A DNA stretch of 6,048 bases from Candidatus Rokuibacteriota bacterium (GCA_003220195.1 QHRT01000316.1:1-6048); one strand, 5' to 3'; shown: positions 1-5,376, numbered from the stretch's first letter. Notes: a model not told the origin generated them from the sequence alone. Numbers and translations are program-made.

Positions 1-1
1 C

Positions 2-775
2 AGCCACAAGGTCGCCGAGGGCTGGAGCCTGCTCGCGTGGGCGATGGCGCGCTATCCCGACAAGCTCTGCGGCCACGAGGTGCTGTGCAACAGCTTCCGC
101 AATCCGGCGCACCTCGCCAAGATGGCCGCGACGCTCCAGGCGCTTTCCGGCGGCCGGCTCGTCCTCGGTATCGGCGCCGGGTGGAACGACGAGGAATACC
201 GCGCGTACGGCTGGCCCTGTCCACCCGCGAAGACTCGCATCGCGCAGCTCGCCGAGGCGATCGAGGTTATCCGGGCGATGTGGACCGACGCGCCGGCGCA
301 CTACAAGGGCGAGCACTACCGGATCGACGGCGCGTACTGCGAGCCGCGGCCGCGTCCGGTCCCGCCGATCATGGTCGGCGGCCACGGCGAGCGCTACCTG
401 CTGCGCGTCGTGGCGAAGCACGCCGACTGGTGGAACTATCCGTTTCGAGGATTCGAGACGTACGCGCAGAAGCAGGAGACGCTCAAGAGCCACTGCCGCG
501 AGGTAGGGCGTGACTACGACGAGATCCAGCAGGTCGTGCGGGTGGGGATCCTGATCGGCGAGAACGAGGGCGAGATCGAGCGGATCAAGGCGAGACCGGA
601 GACGCGGCCGCTCGCCGACATTCATCTCGTCGGAACGCCTTCACAGGTCACCGAGACGCTGCTCGGGATCGTCGCGCGCGGCGCGCGACAGCTGACCGTC
701 AACTTCGCGGACGTGCCGCATCCCGAAGGCACGTGGCTGTTCGCGGCAACGGTCTTGCCGCATCTCAAGAACTGA
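2..775 (+). CDS. LLM-class (luciferase-like) F420-dependent oxidoreductase, 5' end cut by the window
   Basis: This is the C-terminal 257 residues of a bacterial luciferase-like monooxygenase/F420-dependent oxidoreductase. The open frame continues to the left edge (first full codon at 2, S-H-K-V-A-E-G-W), so the Met at 44 is internal and the true start lies outside. Family-typical blocks are visible: E-G-W near fragment residue 6, S-F-R-N-P-A-H-L-A-K-M-A-A-T at 31-44, S-G-G-R-L-V-L-G-I-G-A-G-W at 49-61, P-P-I-M-V-G-G-H-G at 121-129, and the late G-T-P-S-Q-V motif at 211-216. Full-length members are about 300-340 residues, so roughly 40-80 are missing. The family uses reduced F420 or FMN in a TIM barrel to move hydride; it is soluble and cytoplasmic. 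The substrate cannot be told, and F420 rather than FMN is inferred from resemblance only. The stop TGA is at 773-775. It is co-oriented with the next gene, 86 nt away, with a strong hairpin between them, so co-transcription is uncertain. Confidence 0.9.
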   Translation, partial: SHKVAEGWSLLAWAMARYPDKLCGHEVLCNSFRNPAHLAKMAATLQALSGGRLVLGIGAGWNDEEYRAYGWPCPPAKTRIAQLAEAIEVIRAMWTDAPAHYKGEHYRIDGAYCEPRPRPVPPIMVGGHGERYLLRVVAKHADWWNYPFRGFETYAQKQETLKSHCREVGRDYDEIQQVVRVGILIGENEGEIERIKARPETRPLADIHLVGTPSQVTETLLGIVARGARQLTVNFADVPHPEGTWLFAATVLPHLKN

Positions 776-780
776 GAAAT

Positions 781-841
781 CGTGAAACACTCGACCGCGG
801 GAGCTTCCGAGCTCCCCGCTCCGCGCTCGAGTGTTCCCACG
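781..841 (+). promoter_or_regulatory. Long imperfect inverted repeat / RNA hairpin between the oxidoreductase and the dehydrogenase
   Basis: Paired arms, from outside in: CGTG 781-784 with CACG 838-841; AACACTCGA 786-794 with TCGAGTGTT 827-835 (perfect 9 bp); CGCGG 796-800 with CCGCG 821-825 after a C/C mismatch; GAGCT 801-805 with AGCTC 810-814. The loop is TCCG (806-809), a member of the UNCG tetraloop class, and 815-820 forms a one-sided bulge. About 23 bp are paired over 61 nt. No T-run follows, so it is not a classical Rho-independent terminator. It ends only 3 nt before the purine-rich Shine-Dalgarno of the next gene (845-853). Possible roles are an attenuator or mRNA stability element, a translation-control structure, or an extragenic palindrome. 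The pairing is seen directly; the role is inferred. Confidence 0.7.
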
Positions 842-861
842 AACGGAAAGGAGATCGCGTG

Positions 862-1830
862 ATGGCGTCGACGCTGGTGATGTTTCCACCGCAGAGCGCG
901 AAGACGCGCGAGTGGGGCGCGCGCATTGCCGCGGCGCTCCCCGGGCTCCACGTCGTGGTTGCCGAGGACGAAGCCGAGGCGGCGAAAGCATTGCCGGGCG
1001 CGGACGCCGCGTTCGGCACGATCCCGGCGGGACTCCTGCAGCAGGCCAAACAGCTCCGCTGGCTCCAGGCGCCGCAGGCCGCGCCGCCGGCCGGCTATTA
1101 CTACGGAGAGCTCATCGCGCATCCCGTGGTCGTGACGAACTTCCGCGAGATCTACAACGACCACATCGCCGCGCACATCATGGCCTTCGTGCTGGCGTTC
1201 GCGCGCGGACTGCACGACTACCTGCCGCGACAGTGGAAGGGCGAGTGGCGGCGCGAGCCGCTCGACACCGGCGTCGTGCATCTGCCGGAGGCGACCGCGC
1301 TGATCGTGGGCGTCGGCGGCATCGGCGCCGAGACGGCGCGCCTGGCGGCGGCGTTCGGCATGCGGGTGATCGGCGTGGATGCGCGCCGTCGCGACGCGCC
1401 GCCGGGCGTGGCGGAGCTCCACGGCGCCGATCAGCTCGACACGCTCCTGCCGCGCGCCGATTTCGTGATCCTGACGGTGCCGCATACGCCCGAGACCGAA
1501 GGCTTCATGAACCGCGCGCGGTTCGCGCGGATGAAGCCCTCGGCATTCTTCATCAACATCGGGCGCGGGCGGACGACCCGCCTCGACGACCTGGTGGCCG
1601 CGCTACGCGCGGGTCAACTCGCGGGCGCCGGGCTCGACGTCTTCGAGCAGGAGCCGCTGCCGGCGGGTCATCCGCTCTGGACGATGCCCAACGTGCTCAT
1701 CACGCCGCACACCGCCGGCTTCGGCCCCTATCTCGACGAACGGCGCTTCGAGATCCTGCTCGACAACTGCCGGCGGTTCGTCGACGGTCAGCCGTTACGC
1801 AACGTCGTCGACAAAGCCCGGTGGTTCTGA
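862..1830 (+). CDS. D-2-hydroxyacid dehydrogenase (NAD(P)-dependent)
   Basis: This complete 322-residue protein belongs to the D-isomer-specific 2-hydroxyacid dehydrogenase family, which reduces 2-keto acids (glyoxylate/hydroxypyruvate type) to D-2-hydroxy acids in the cytoplasm. The Rossmann fold shows G-V-G-G-I-G at 150-155, with Asp173 near the end of the second strand (G-V-D-A-R-R-R); that Asp would favour NAD, while the following arginines could suit NADP. The catalytic set is present: Arg235 in N-I-G-R-G (232-236), Glu264 in E-Q-E-P-L-P, and His283 in T-P-H-T-A-G. G-L-D-V-F at 257-261 and H-P-L-W at 270-273 are also typical. ATG 862 is chosen because A-rich GGAAAGGAG (845-853) sits 8 nt upstream; a GTG immediately before it (859) is a less well spaced alternative, and the longer frame upstream runs through the hairpin. 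Length fits the short GhrA-like group (about 310-330). The N-terminal substrate domain is divergent, so the exact keto acid is unknown. Confidence 0.93.
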   Translation: MASTLVMFPPQSAKTREWGARIAAALPGLHVVVAEDEAEAAKALPGADAAFGTIPAGLLQQAKQLRWLQAPQAAPPAGYYYGELIAHPVVVTNFREIYNDHIAAHIMAFVLAFARGLHDYLPRQWKGEWRREPLDTGVVHLPEATALIVGVGGIGAETARLAAAFGMRVIGVDARRRDAPPGVAELHGADQLDTLLPRADFVILTVPHTPETEGFMNRARFARMKPSAFFINIGRGRTTRLDDLVAALRAGQLAGAGLDVFEQEPLPAGHPLWTMPNVLITPHTAGFGPYLDERRFEILLDNCRRFVDGQPLRNVVDKARWF

Positions 1831-1860
1831 CGCCGATCGGCTACTTGAGGCCGATCAGCG
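1831..1860. terminator. Shared hairpin at the convergent gene junction (candidate bidirectional terminator)
   Basis: The dehydrogenase stop (1828-1830) is followed at once by an inverted repeat: GATCGGC 1835-1841 pairs with GCCGATC 1850-1856 around an 8-nt loop, and CGC 1831-1833 pairs with GCG 1858-1860 across one mismatch (C1834/A1857). The repeat contains the stop codon and last codons of the convergent 82-residue gene (stop at 1843-1841), so both transcripts would end in the same structure. There is no T-run on either strand, so termination is inferred from position and pairing, not from a full intrinsic-terminator signature. Confidence 0.5.
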
Positions 1861-2089
1861 CGAGACCTTCCTTCGCGACCTTCTCGGCCTCGGCGTGCTT
1901 GCCGTCCTTGTGGAGCTGCGCCGCTTGCTCGGCCTTTTCCTTGGCCGTGTTGCTGGCGTCGTCGAGCCGGTTGTTCGTCTCCTCCTCGATCTGCTTGATG
2001 AGCTTCGGGCACTGGAACGCCAGCGCCTGACCGGTCGTGAAGACGGCAGCCGACAGCACAACTGCAGAGATCAGAAGAGCGCGTCGCAT
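1841..2089 (-). CDS. Small exported helical protein of unknown function (82 aa)
   Basis: This short protein has a clear Sec signal peptide: M-R-R, a hydrophobic core at residues 4-16, and an A-L-A cleavage motif with a likely cut after Ala24 (mature start F-Q-C). The mature part is about 58 residues, charged and rich in Ala, Lys and Glu. It reads as two amphipathic helices; residues 53-80 (helix, short K-D-G-K turn, helix) look like a single TPR-like hairpin. There is one cysteine (Cys27); the residues before it do not form a lipobox, so it is probably periplasmic or extracellular rather than a lipoprotein. The start is well supported: GGAGGTGA (2100-2093) lies just upstream of ATG 2089. A sigma-54-type promoter motif lies 43-57 nt upstream of the ATG. 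I do not recognise a named family. Binding or stress roles are possible, but no function can be assigned. Confidence 0.85.
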   Translation of the reverse strand: MRRALLISAVVLSAAVFTTGQALAFQCPKLIKQIEEETNNRLDDASNTAKEKAEQAAQLHKDGKHAEAEKVAKEGLALIGLK

Positions 2090-2092
2090 TCG

Positions 2093-2100
2093 TCACCTCC
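2093..2100 (-). promoter_or_regulatory. Strong Shine-Dalgarno of the 82-residue exported protein
   Basis: The minus-strand sequence GGAGGTGA is an almost complete anti-16S match, with its GGAGG core 6 nt before ATG 2089. It settles the start of this small gene and suggests high translation once transcribed. The other genes on this strand lack such a site. Confidence 0.85.
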
Positions 2101-2131
2101 GTTGAAGGTTGTGAAGCTGGCGCGCACTTCG

Positions 2132-2147
2132 GCAAGAGCAGTGCCAG
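2132..2147 (-). promoter_or_regulatory. Sigma-54 (RpoN) -24/-12 promoter of the small exported protein gene
   Basis: Reading the minus strand, CTGGCAC (2147-2141), five bases, then TTGC (2135-2132). This gives the invariant GG (2145-2144) and GC (2133-2132) separated by exactly ten bases, as RpoN requires. It matches the core of the known consensus TGGCACG-N4-TTGCW, except for T in place of the G after CAC and C in place of the final W. With C2132 at -12 the transcript would start near 2120, giving a leader of about 31 nt that contains the strong Shine-Dalgarno. Position, orientation and spacing all agree with use by the 82-residue gene. Two inverted repeats further upstream could bind the required activator. 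Confidence 0.65.
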
Positions 2148-2230
2148 ACCTCGACCCTGCGGGGACAGGCGCATTGGCGGGCGCCAGCCATGCCCGGCGG
2201 ACATACGTGAGGCGGATCTGCTGAGCGCGC

Positions 2231-2247
2231 TGTGGCATTTCGCCACA
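2231..2247. promoter_or_regulatory. Inverted repeat, candidate activator site upstream of the sigma-54 promoter
   Basis: TGTGGC (2231-2236) and GCCACA (2242-2247) are perfect 6-bp arms around five bases. The centre is about 119 bp upstream of the transcript start predicted from the sigma-54 motif, in the usual range for enhancer-binding-protein sites. The spacing TGT-N11-ACA is one base longer than the NifA-type TGT-N10-ACA, so no particular activator is implied. Confidence 0.4.
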
Positions 2248-2253
2248 CGCGAT

Positions 2254-2269
2254 GAACAAACTATTGTTC
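2254..2269. promoter_or_regulatory. AT-rich inverted repeat, candidate operator or activator site
   Basis: GAACAA (2254-2259) and TTGTTC (2264-2269) are perfect arms around ACTA, in one of the few AT-rich patches of this GC-rich window. The centre is about 22 bp from the neighbouring TGTGGC/GCCACA repeat, close to two helical turns, so both could lie on one face of the helix. The role as a protein site is inferred. Confidence 0.4.
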
Positions 2270-2361
2270 TGCCACCCTCGAGCTCTGATGTCGCGTCGGC
2301 GCCCGCTATCCCCGGCGGGTCACCTCGACGTTGCGGCGAAGTCCGGGACGCCGTGTGCGAA

Positions 2362-2377
2362 CGCGTCGTGCGACGCG
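2362..2377 (-). terminator. Palindrome just after the MFS stop (candidate transcript-end hairpin)
   Basis: CGCGTCG (2362-2368) and CGACGCG (2371-2377) are perfect arms around TG; as RNA this would fold as six pairs with a four-base loop. It starts 4 nt past the MFS stop codon (2384-2382). There is no T-run on the minus strand, so it may mark Rho-dependent termination or protect the 3' end rather than act as an intrinsic terminator. CpG-rich palindromes also arise by chance in DNA of this composition. Confidence 0.35.
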
Positions 2378-2381
2378 GAGT

Positions 2382-3533
2382 TCAGATGTTCCGGATGCGC
2401 GGGACCGCGAGCGCGCCGATCACCGCTAAAGCCACCAGCGCGAGACCGCTCGCGCCGAGCGCGATGCTGGCGCCGAATAGCGAGGCCATCGCGCCGATCT
2501 GAAGCTGGCCGAGCGGCGCCAGCCCGATCGCGACCACCCACGCTCCACCGGCGCGGCCGCGCAGATTCGCGGGCACGCTCAACTGCAGCAGGCTCTGCGC
2601 GAGCAGGTCCGACAGCGCGCCCGCGGCGTTGACGGCGACGAGCAGCACGACGACGCCGGCGAAGCCCACCAGGTGCGGAGCGACGGCGAGCCCGACGAGC
2701 GCGGCGCCGAACGACACCAGCACCATCAGGAACAGCGTTCCGCCGCCCGCCAGTCCCACGGAGGACATCGCGAACAGCGCGAGAATTCCGCCGACGGATC
2801 GCGCCGCGCTCATCACGCCGAGGCCCTCCGGCCCGACGTGGAGGACATCTCGCGCGAGCGTCGGCAGGACCGCCTGGTGAGAGAAGCCGAGCACCTCGGC
2901 GCCCGCGGTGAGGAGCATGAGCACCGGCAGCACCCGATCGCGGCGGATCGCGGTCAGGAATCCCGTGACGCTCTTCCACGCGGAGCCGCCGGCGGGCGGC
3001 GCCGAGGTCGGCGGCGCGCCCGCGGGGAGAATGGCGAGCGCGGCGATCAGATACGCGAGCGAGACCGCGACGTACGCCGCGCCGGCGCCGAAGCGCGCGA
3101 TGACCACGCCCGTGACGAGCGAGCCGACCAGCCAGCCGGAGCGCATCGCGACGCCGAGCACGGCGAAGCCGTCCATCAAACGCGCCGCACCGACGACGTC
3201 GTGCGTGTAGCTCTGTCGCGCCGCTTGCTCGACGCCGCGGATCATCCCGGCGGTGAACGTCAGGATCAGGATCTCCGGGAGCCTCACGAGGCCCAGCAGC
3301 GTGAGCAGGCCGATCGTCGCGGCGGTCAACGCCTGTCCGGTGGTCGTCGCGATCAGCAGACGATGACGAGGGAAGCGATCGGCGATCACGCCCGCCGGCA
3401 CACCGACGAAGAAGAGCGGCAGCGACCGCGCGCCCATCGCGGCGCCGACGAGGAACGGGGAATTCGTCAGCTCGAGCGTCAGCCAGCCGAGCGCGACCGT
3501 CTCGCCCATCATCCCGATGGAGTTCGAGAGCAT
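2382..3533 (-). CDS. MFS transporter, MFS_3/EntS-like efflux type (true start probably upstream, near 3587)
   Basis: This membrane protein is built of about 12 hydrophobic segments and is likely a proton-driven exporter in the inner membrane. From ATG 3533 it is 383 residues. Motif A of the 2-3 loop is clear at residues 44-60 (G-V-P-A-G-V-I-A-D-R-F-P-R-H-R), with Asp52, Arg53 and Arg56. R-G-V-E-Q-A-A-R-Q-S at 99-108 and a late S-V-P-A-N-L-R-G-R-A loop are typical of the EntS-like group. A cytoplasmic mid-loop at about residues 172-200 separates the two six-helix halves. Conserved family sequence continues upstream of this ATG: the same frame reads I-L-A-L-S-L-L-R-L-R-N-F-R-C-L-G-A-A before Met1, the usual entry to helix 1. 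No ATG, GTG or TTG is available there; an ATC at 3587-3585, 9 nt after a GAGGG, would give 401 residues. It is the third gene of the leftward lipid operon. The substrate is unknown. Confidence 0.88.
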   Translation of the reverse strand: MLSNSIGMMGETVALGWLTLELTNSPFLVGAAMGARSLPLFFVGVPAGVIADRFPRHRLLIATTTGQALTAATIGLLTLLGLVRLPEILILTFTAGMIRGVEQAARQSYTHDVVGAARLMDGFAVLGVAMRSGWLVGSLVTGVVIARFGAGAAYVAVSLAYLIAALAILPAGAPPTSAPPAGGSAWKSVTGFLTAIRRDRVLPVLMLLTAGAEVLGFSHQAVLPTLARDVLHVGPEGLGVMSAARSVGGILALFAMSSVGLAGGGTLFLMVLVSFGAALVGLAVAPHLVGFAGVVVLLVAVNAAGALSDLLAQSLLQLSVPANLRGRAGGAWVVAIGLAPLGQLQIGAMASLFGASIALGASGLALVALAVIGALAVPRIRNI

Positions 3534-3591
3534 CGCGGCGCCGAGGCAGCGGAAGTTGCGGAGCCGGAGCAGCGAGAGCGCGAGGATGCGG

Positions 3592-4659
3592 TCAGGCCCT
3601 CGCGCGTGAGAACGGGTATGTGAGCTGCGCGGCGTAGTGTTCGGGGACTGGATTCCCGGCGATCCCGTACACCTCCGGCCACCGGTCGGCCGGCAGATAC
3701 GCCGTGCCGAACAGCCGATCGATGACGGGCAGGTGCACCGCGAAGTTCCGGTCGACGGCTTCGGCGTGCGCCGCGTGGTGCCAGTGATGATAGCGCGGGG
3801 TGACGAGGAGCCCGTCGAGCGCGCGGAACCGGAACCGCACGTTCGCGTGGATGAACACCGCGTGGAACGAGACGAAGACGAGATACGCGTAGACGGCCGC
3901 CGGCGCGAACCCGAGCACGTAGAGCGGGACGAACGAGAGCCCGCGCGTGATGACGATGTCGACCACGTGCAAGCGGGAGCCGGCCAGCCAGTCGAGCACG
4001 ACGCACGAGTGATGCACCTGGTGGAACCGCCAGAGCAAGGGCACCTGGTGGAACGCGCGATGCGCCCAGTACTGCGCGAGATCCGCGACGACCATCGCCT
4101 CGACCGCCTGCACCACGATGGGCTGTGACGTGACCCACGCCTGCAGCCACGGCCGCGCGGCCCAGCCGAACAGGATCCCGGCCGGCGCCATCGTGAAGAA
4201 CACCGTGACCTGCACGAGCAGGTGGCTCACTCCGAAGTGCGCGAGGTCCGTGTCCCAACCCTGGCGAAAGATGCGCTGCGTCGGCCGCAGCGGAAAGACG
4301 CGCTCGAGCGGCACGAACAGGAGCGCCAGCAGCAGCAGATTCAGCAGGAACCAGTCGAGCCCGAGCGAGCGCGTGCCGCTCACCGGGCCGCTGATCTCGA
4401 CCCAGGGCCCGCCGAGCAGCGTGGCCGCGACCGCGAGCGCGACGCCGGTGAGCCCGAGCGTTTTCCGCCTCCGCAGCAGCGTGCTGAGCACGCCGAGCGT
4501 GAATCCGGCGACGATGAACGCGCCGATCAGGAGCCGCACCAGGTCCATCGGGTAGAGCGGACGCGCGTCCGGCGTGGTCAAGAGATCGGGGAAGAGCAGG
4601 CACAGGATCCAGCCCGATCCGAACCGGCTGCCCCGTCCGCGGCCGAGAGAGATCGTCAT
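3592..4659 (-). CDS. Sterol desaturase / fatty acid hydroxylase superfamily membrane protein
   Basis: This 355-residue integral membrane enzyme carries the three histidine boxes of the fatty acid hydroxylase superfamily, which hold a non-heme diiron centre and use O2 to hydroxylate or desaturate lipids. Box 1 is H-R-A-F-H (200-204), box 2 H-Q-V-H-H (213-217), box 3 H-H-W-H-H (291-295); His271 in F-I-H-A-N is a further conserved position. D-W-L-A-G-S-R-L-H (223-231) and N-F-A-V-H-L-P-V-I-D-R-L-F-G-T (305-319) match common bacterial members. Hydrophobic segments lie near 41-61, 67-83, 101-116, 143-166 and 236-270. The N-terminal ~90 residues form an extra membrane region. ATG 4659 is chosen because it overlaps the upstream stop (TGATG), implying translational coupling; Met38 is an alternative. 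Members act on sterols, carotenoids, fatty acids or alkylglycerols, and the substrate here is open. Its neighbour suggests an ether or acyl lipid. Confidence 0.9.
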   Translation of the reverse strand: MTISLGRGRGSRFGSGWILCLLFPDLLTTPDARPLYPMDLVRLLIGAFIVAGFTLGVLSTLLRRRKTLGLTGVALAVAATLLGGPWVEISGPVSGTRSLGLDWFLLNLLLLALLFVPLERVFPLRPTQRIFRQGWDTDLAHFGVSHLLVQVTVFFTMAPAGILFGWAARPWLQAWVTSQPIVVQAVEAMVVADLAQYWAHRAFHQVPLLWRFHQVHHSCVVLDWLAGSRLHVVDIVITRGLSFVPLYVLGFAPAAVYAYLVFVSFHAVFIHANVRFRFRALDGLLVTPRYHHWHHAAHAEAVDRNFAVHLPVIDRLFGTAYLPADRWPEVYGIAGNPVPEHYAAQLTYPFSRARA

Positions 4660-5339
4660 CACGCGCTCGTCGCCGGCATCCCGAGCGCACGCAGCGCGCG
4701 CTCGAGGGCGGTGAAGACGCCGAGGCCGTCGGTGCACGCGTTCATCCAGCCCGTCGTCATGCAGTAGTGGCTCGTGTAGCTCCCGCGATGGTGGCGCGCG
4801 TGGTGGCGGGGCGGCAGCACGAGGCGATGCCCTTGCAGCCACTGCACAGTGCGGGACACGTCGGTCGTGTGCGCCCACGCGTGAAACCGGTTGGCAGCGA
4901 TCGATGCGGTCGCGAAGGCGATCGTGAGGCCGTCCGCGAAGAGCGAATCGCCACACCACCAGGCCGCCGCGAGAATCGGCAGCATGCCGAGTGCGCTGTT
5001 GCCCAGCAGCTCCAGCGAATCGTGACGCGTCATCGCGAGCGGATCGCGATGGTGCTCGCGGAACGGCGCGATGAAGAGCCGACCGACGATCGGCGTGTTC
5101 TCCTCGAAAAATCGATCGCAGAACCAGTGCACGAGCCCGGAGACGAAGTCGGCGAGGAGATAGCCGGCGAGCAGCGCGATGCCGGCGATCGTCGCCGCGT
5201 GAAGACTGTCCACGCGGCGCACGAGCCGCACGACGAGCACCGCGAGAGCAATTCCGGCGAGCGCCAGCGCTGCGGCTTCCAGCGCGCGCTGAGCGCGTGG
5301 CCCCTGGTCAGACGCCGCCGCCGGCCCGGCAGTGGACAC
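4659..5339 (-). CDS. Plasmanylethanolamine desaturase-like protein (PEDS1/TMEM189/CarF family, Lipid_desat domain)
   Basis: This 226-residue membrane protein resembles the family that turns alkyl-ether (plasmanyl) lipids into vinyl-ether plasmalogens with O2. Diagnostic blocks: H-W-F-C-D (71-75), P-I-V-G-R-L-F-I-A-P-F-R-E-H-H-R-D-P (83-100), T-R-H-D (104-107), N-R-F-H-A-W-A-H (150-157), H-H-A-R-H-H (179-184) and Y-C-M-T-T-G-W-M-N (192-200). These blocks align with human TMEM189 as I remember it (PIVG, PFREHH-DP, TRHD, HH--HH, TTGW-N). The related plant FAD4 lacks the REHH-DP and TRHD forms, so PEDS1/CarF is the better fit. Two hydrophobic segments precede box 1 (about 20-40 and 48-68) and two more follow (about 112-130 and 134-150). 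The start is GTG 5339; a stop lies two codons upstream and there is no Shine-Dalgarno, which fits the leaderless promoter seen there. In Myxococcus, CarF also feeds light and singlet-oxygen signalling. Alkyl-ether lipid synthesis genes are not visible in this window. Confidence 0.88.
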   Translation of the reverse strand: MSTAGPAAASDQGPRAQRALEAAALALAGIALAVLVVRLVRRVDSLHAATIAGIALLAGYLLADFVSGLVHWFCDRFFEENTPIVGRLFIAPFREHHRDPLAMTRHDSLELLGNSALGMLPILAAAWWCGDSLFADGLTIAFATASIAANRFHAWAHTTDVSRTVQWLQGHRLVLPPRHHARHHRGSYTSHYCMTTGWMNACTDGLGVFTALERALRALGMPATSA

Positions 5340-5346
5340 GAAGGAT

Positions 5347-5376
5347 CAGATAGCGCGCGGCAAGTGGACGTGTCAA
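5347..5376 (-). promoter_or_regulatory. Sigma-70-type promoter of the lipid operon, predicting a leaderless mRNA
   Basis: On the minus strand a perfect TTGACA (5376-5371) is followed after 18 bases by TATCTG (5352-5347), a weak -10 that keeps the leading TAT. Counting from the -10, transcription should begin at about 5340, one base before the GTG at 5339. This would make the mRNA leaderless or nearly so, in agreement with the lack of a Shine-Dalgarno. The weak -10 leaves room for an activator or an alternative -10. Confidence 0.45.

Larger units (their letters stand above)
2090..2381. other. 292-nt non-coding regulatory region
   Basis: No credible gene was found here; the open frames in this stretch have low-complexity Arg/Ala-rich translations. 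From the small gene outward it holds the Shine-Dalgarno, the sigma-54 motif, two inverted repeats (2231-2247 and 2254-2269), a weak CCCGC/GCGGG pair (2302-2306 with 2315-2319) and the post-stop palindrome of the MFS gene (2362-2377). It is much longer than the other gaps in the window, which fits a dedicated control region for the small gene. Confidence 0.7.

Noticed and set aside
733..861. N-terminal extension of the dehydrogenase frame to 733
   Set aside because: It would overlap the oxidoreductase and pass through the hairpin. ATG 862 has a well-placed purine-rich Shine-Dalgarno and fits the family length.
622..1485. 287-codon minus-strand open frame opposite the oxidoreductase and dehydrogenase
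   Set aside because: Antisense shadow of two well-supported genes, with no recognisable domain and Arg/His-rich composition.
831..2030. 399-codon plus-strand open frame overlapping the dehydrogenase and the small gene
   Set aside because: The translation is Arg/Ala-rich low complexity with no family motif. It shadows the dehydrogenase in another frame, as expected in GC-rich DNA where stops are rare.
2302..2319. CCCGC/GCGGG pair as an intrinsic terminator
   Set aside because: Only five pairs with an eight-base loop and no T-run; such pairs are common by chance in this GC-rich DNA.
2673..3623. 316-codon plus-strand open frame opposite the MFS gene
   Set aside because: Its translation is almost entirely Arg, Glu, Asp, His and Gln, which is the antisense image of Leu/Val/Ala-rich membrane helices.
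3509..4690. 393-codon minus-strand open frame across the hydroxylase gene
   Set aside because: Arg/Ala/Pro-rich shadow. The alternative frame carries all three histidine boxes and the right codon pattern.
4660..4959. N-terminal extension of the hydroxylase frame up to 4959
   Set aside because: The extra 100 residues are Arg/Pro/Ala-rich and overlap the PEDS-like coding sequence. ATG 4659 gives the TGATG coupling and a membrane-type N-terminus.
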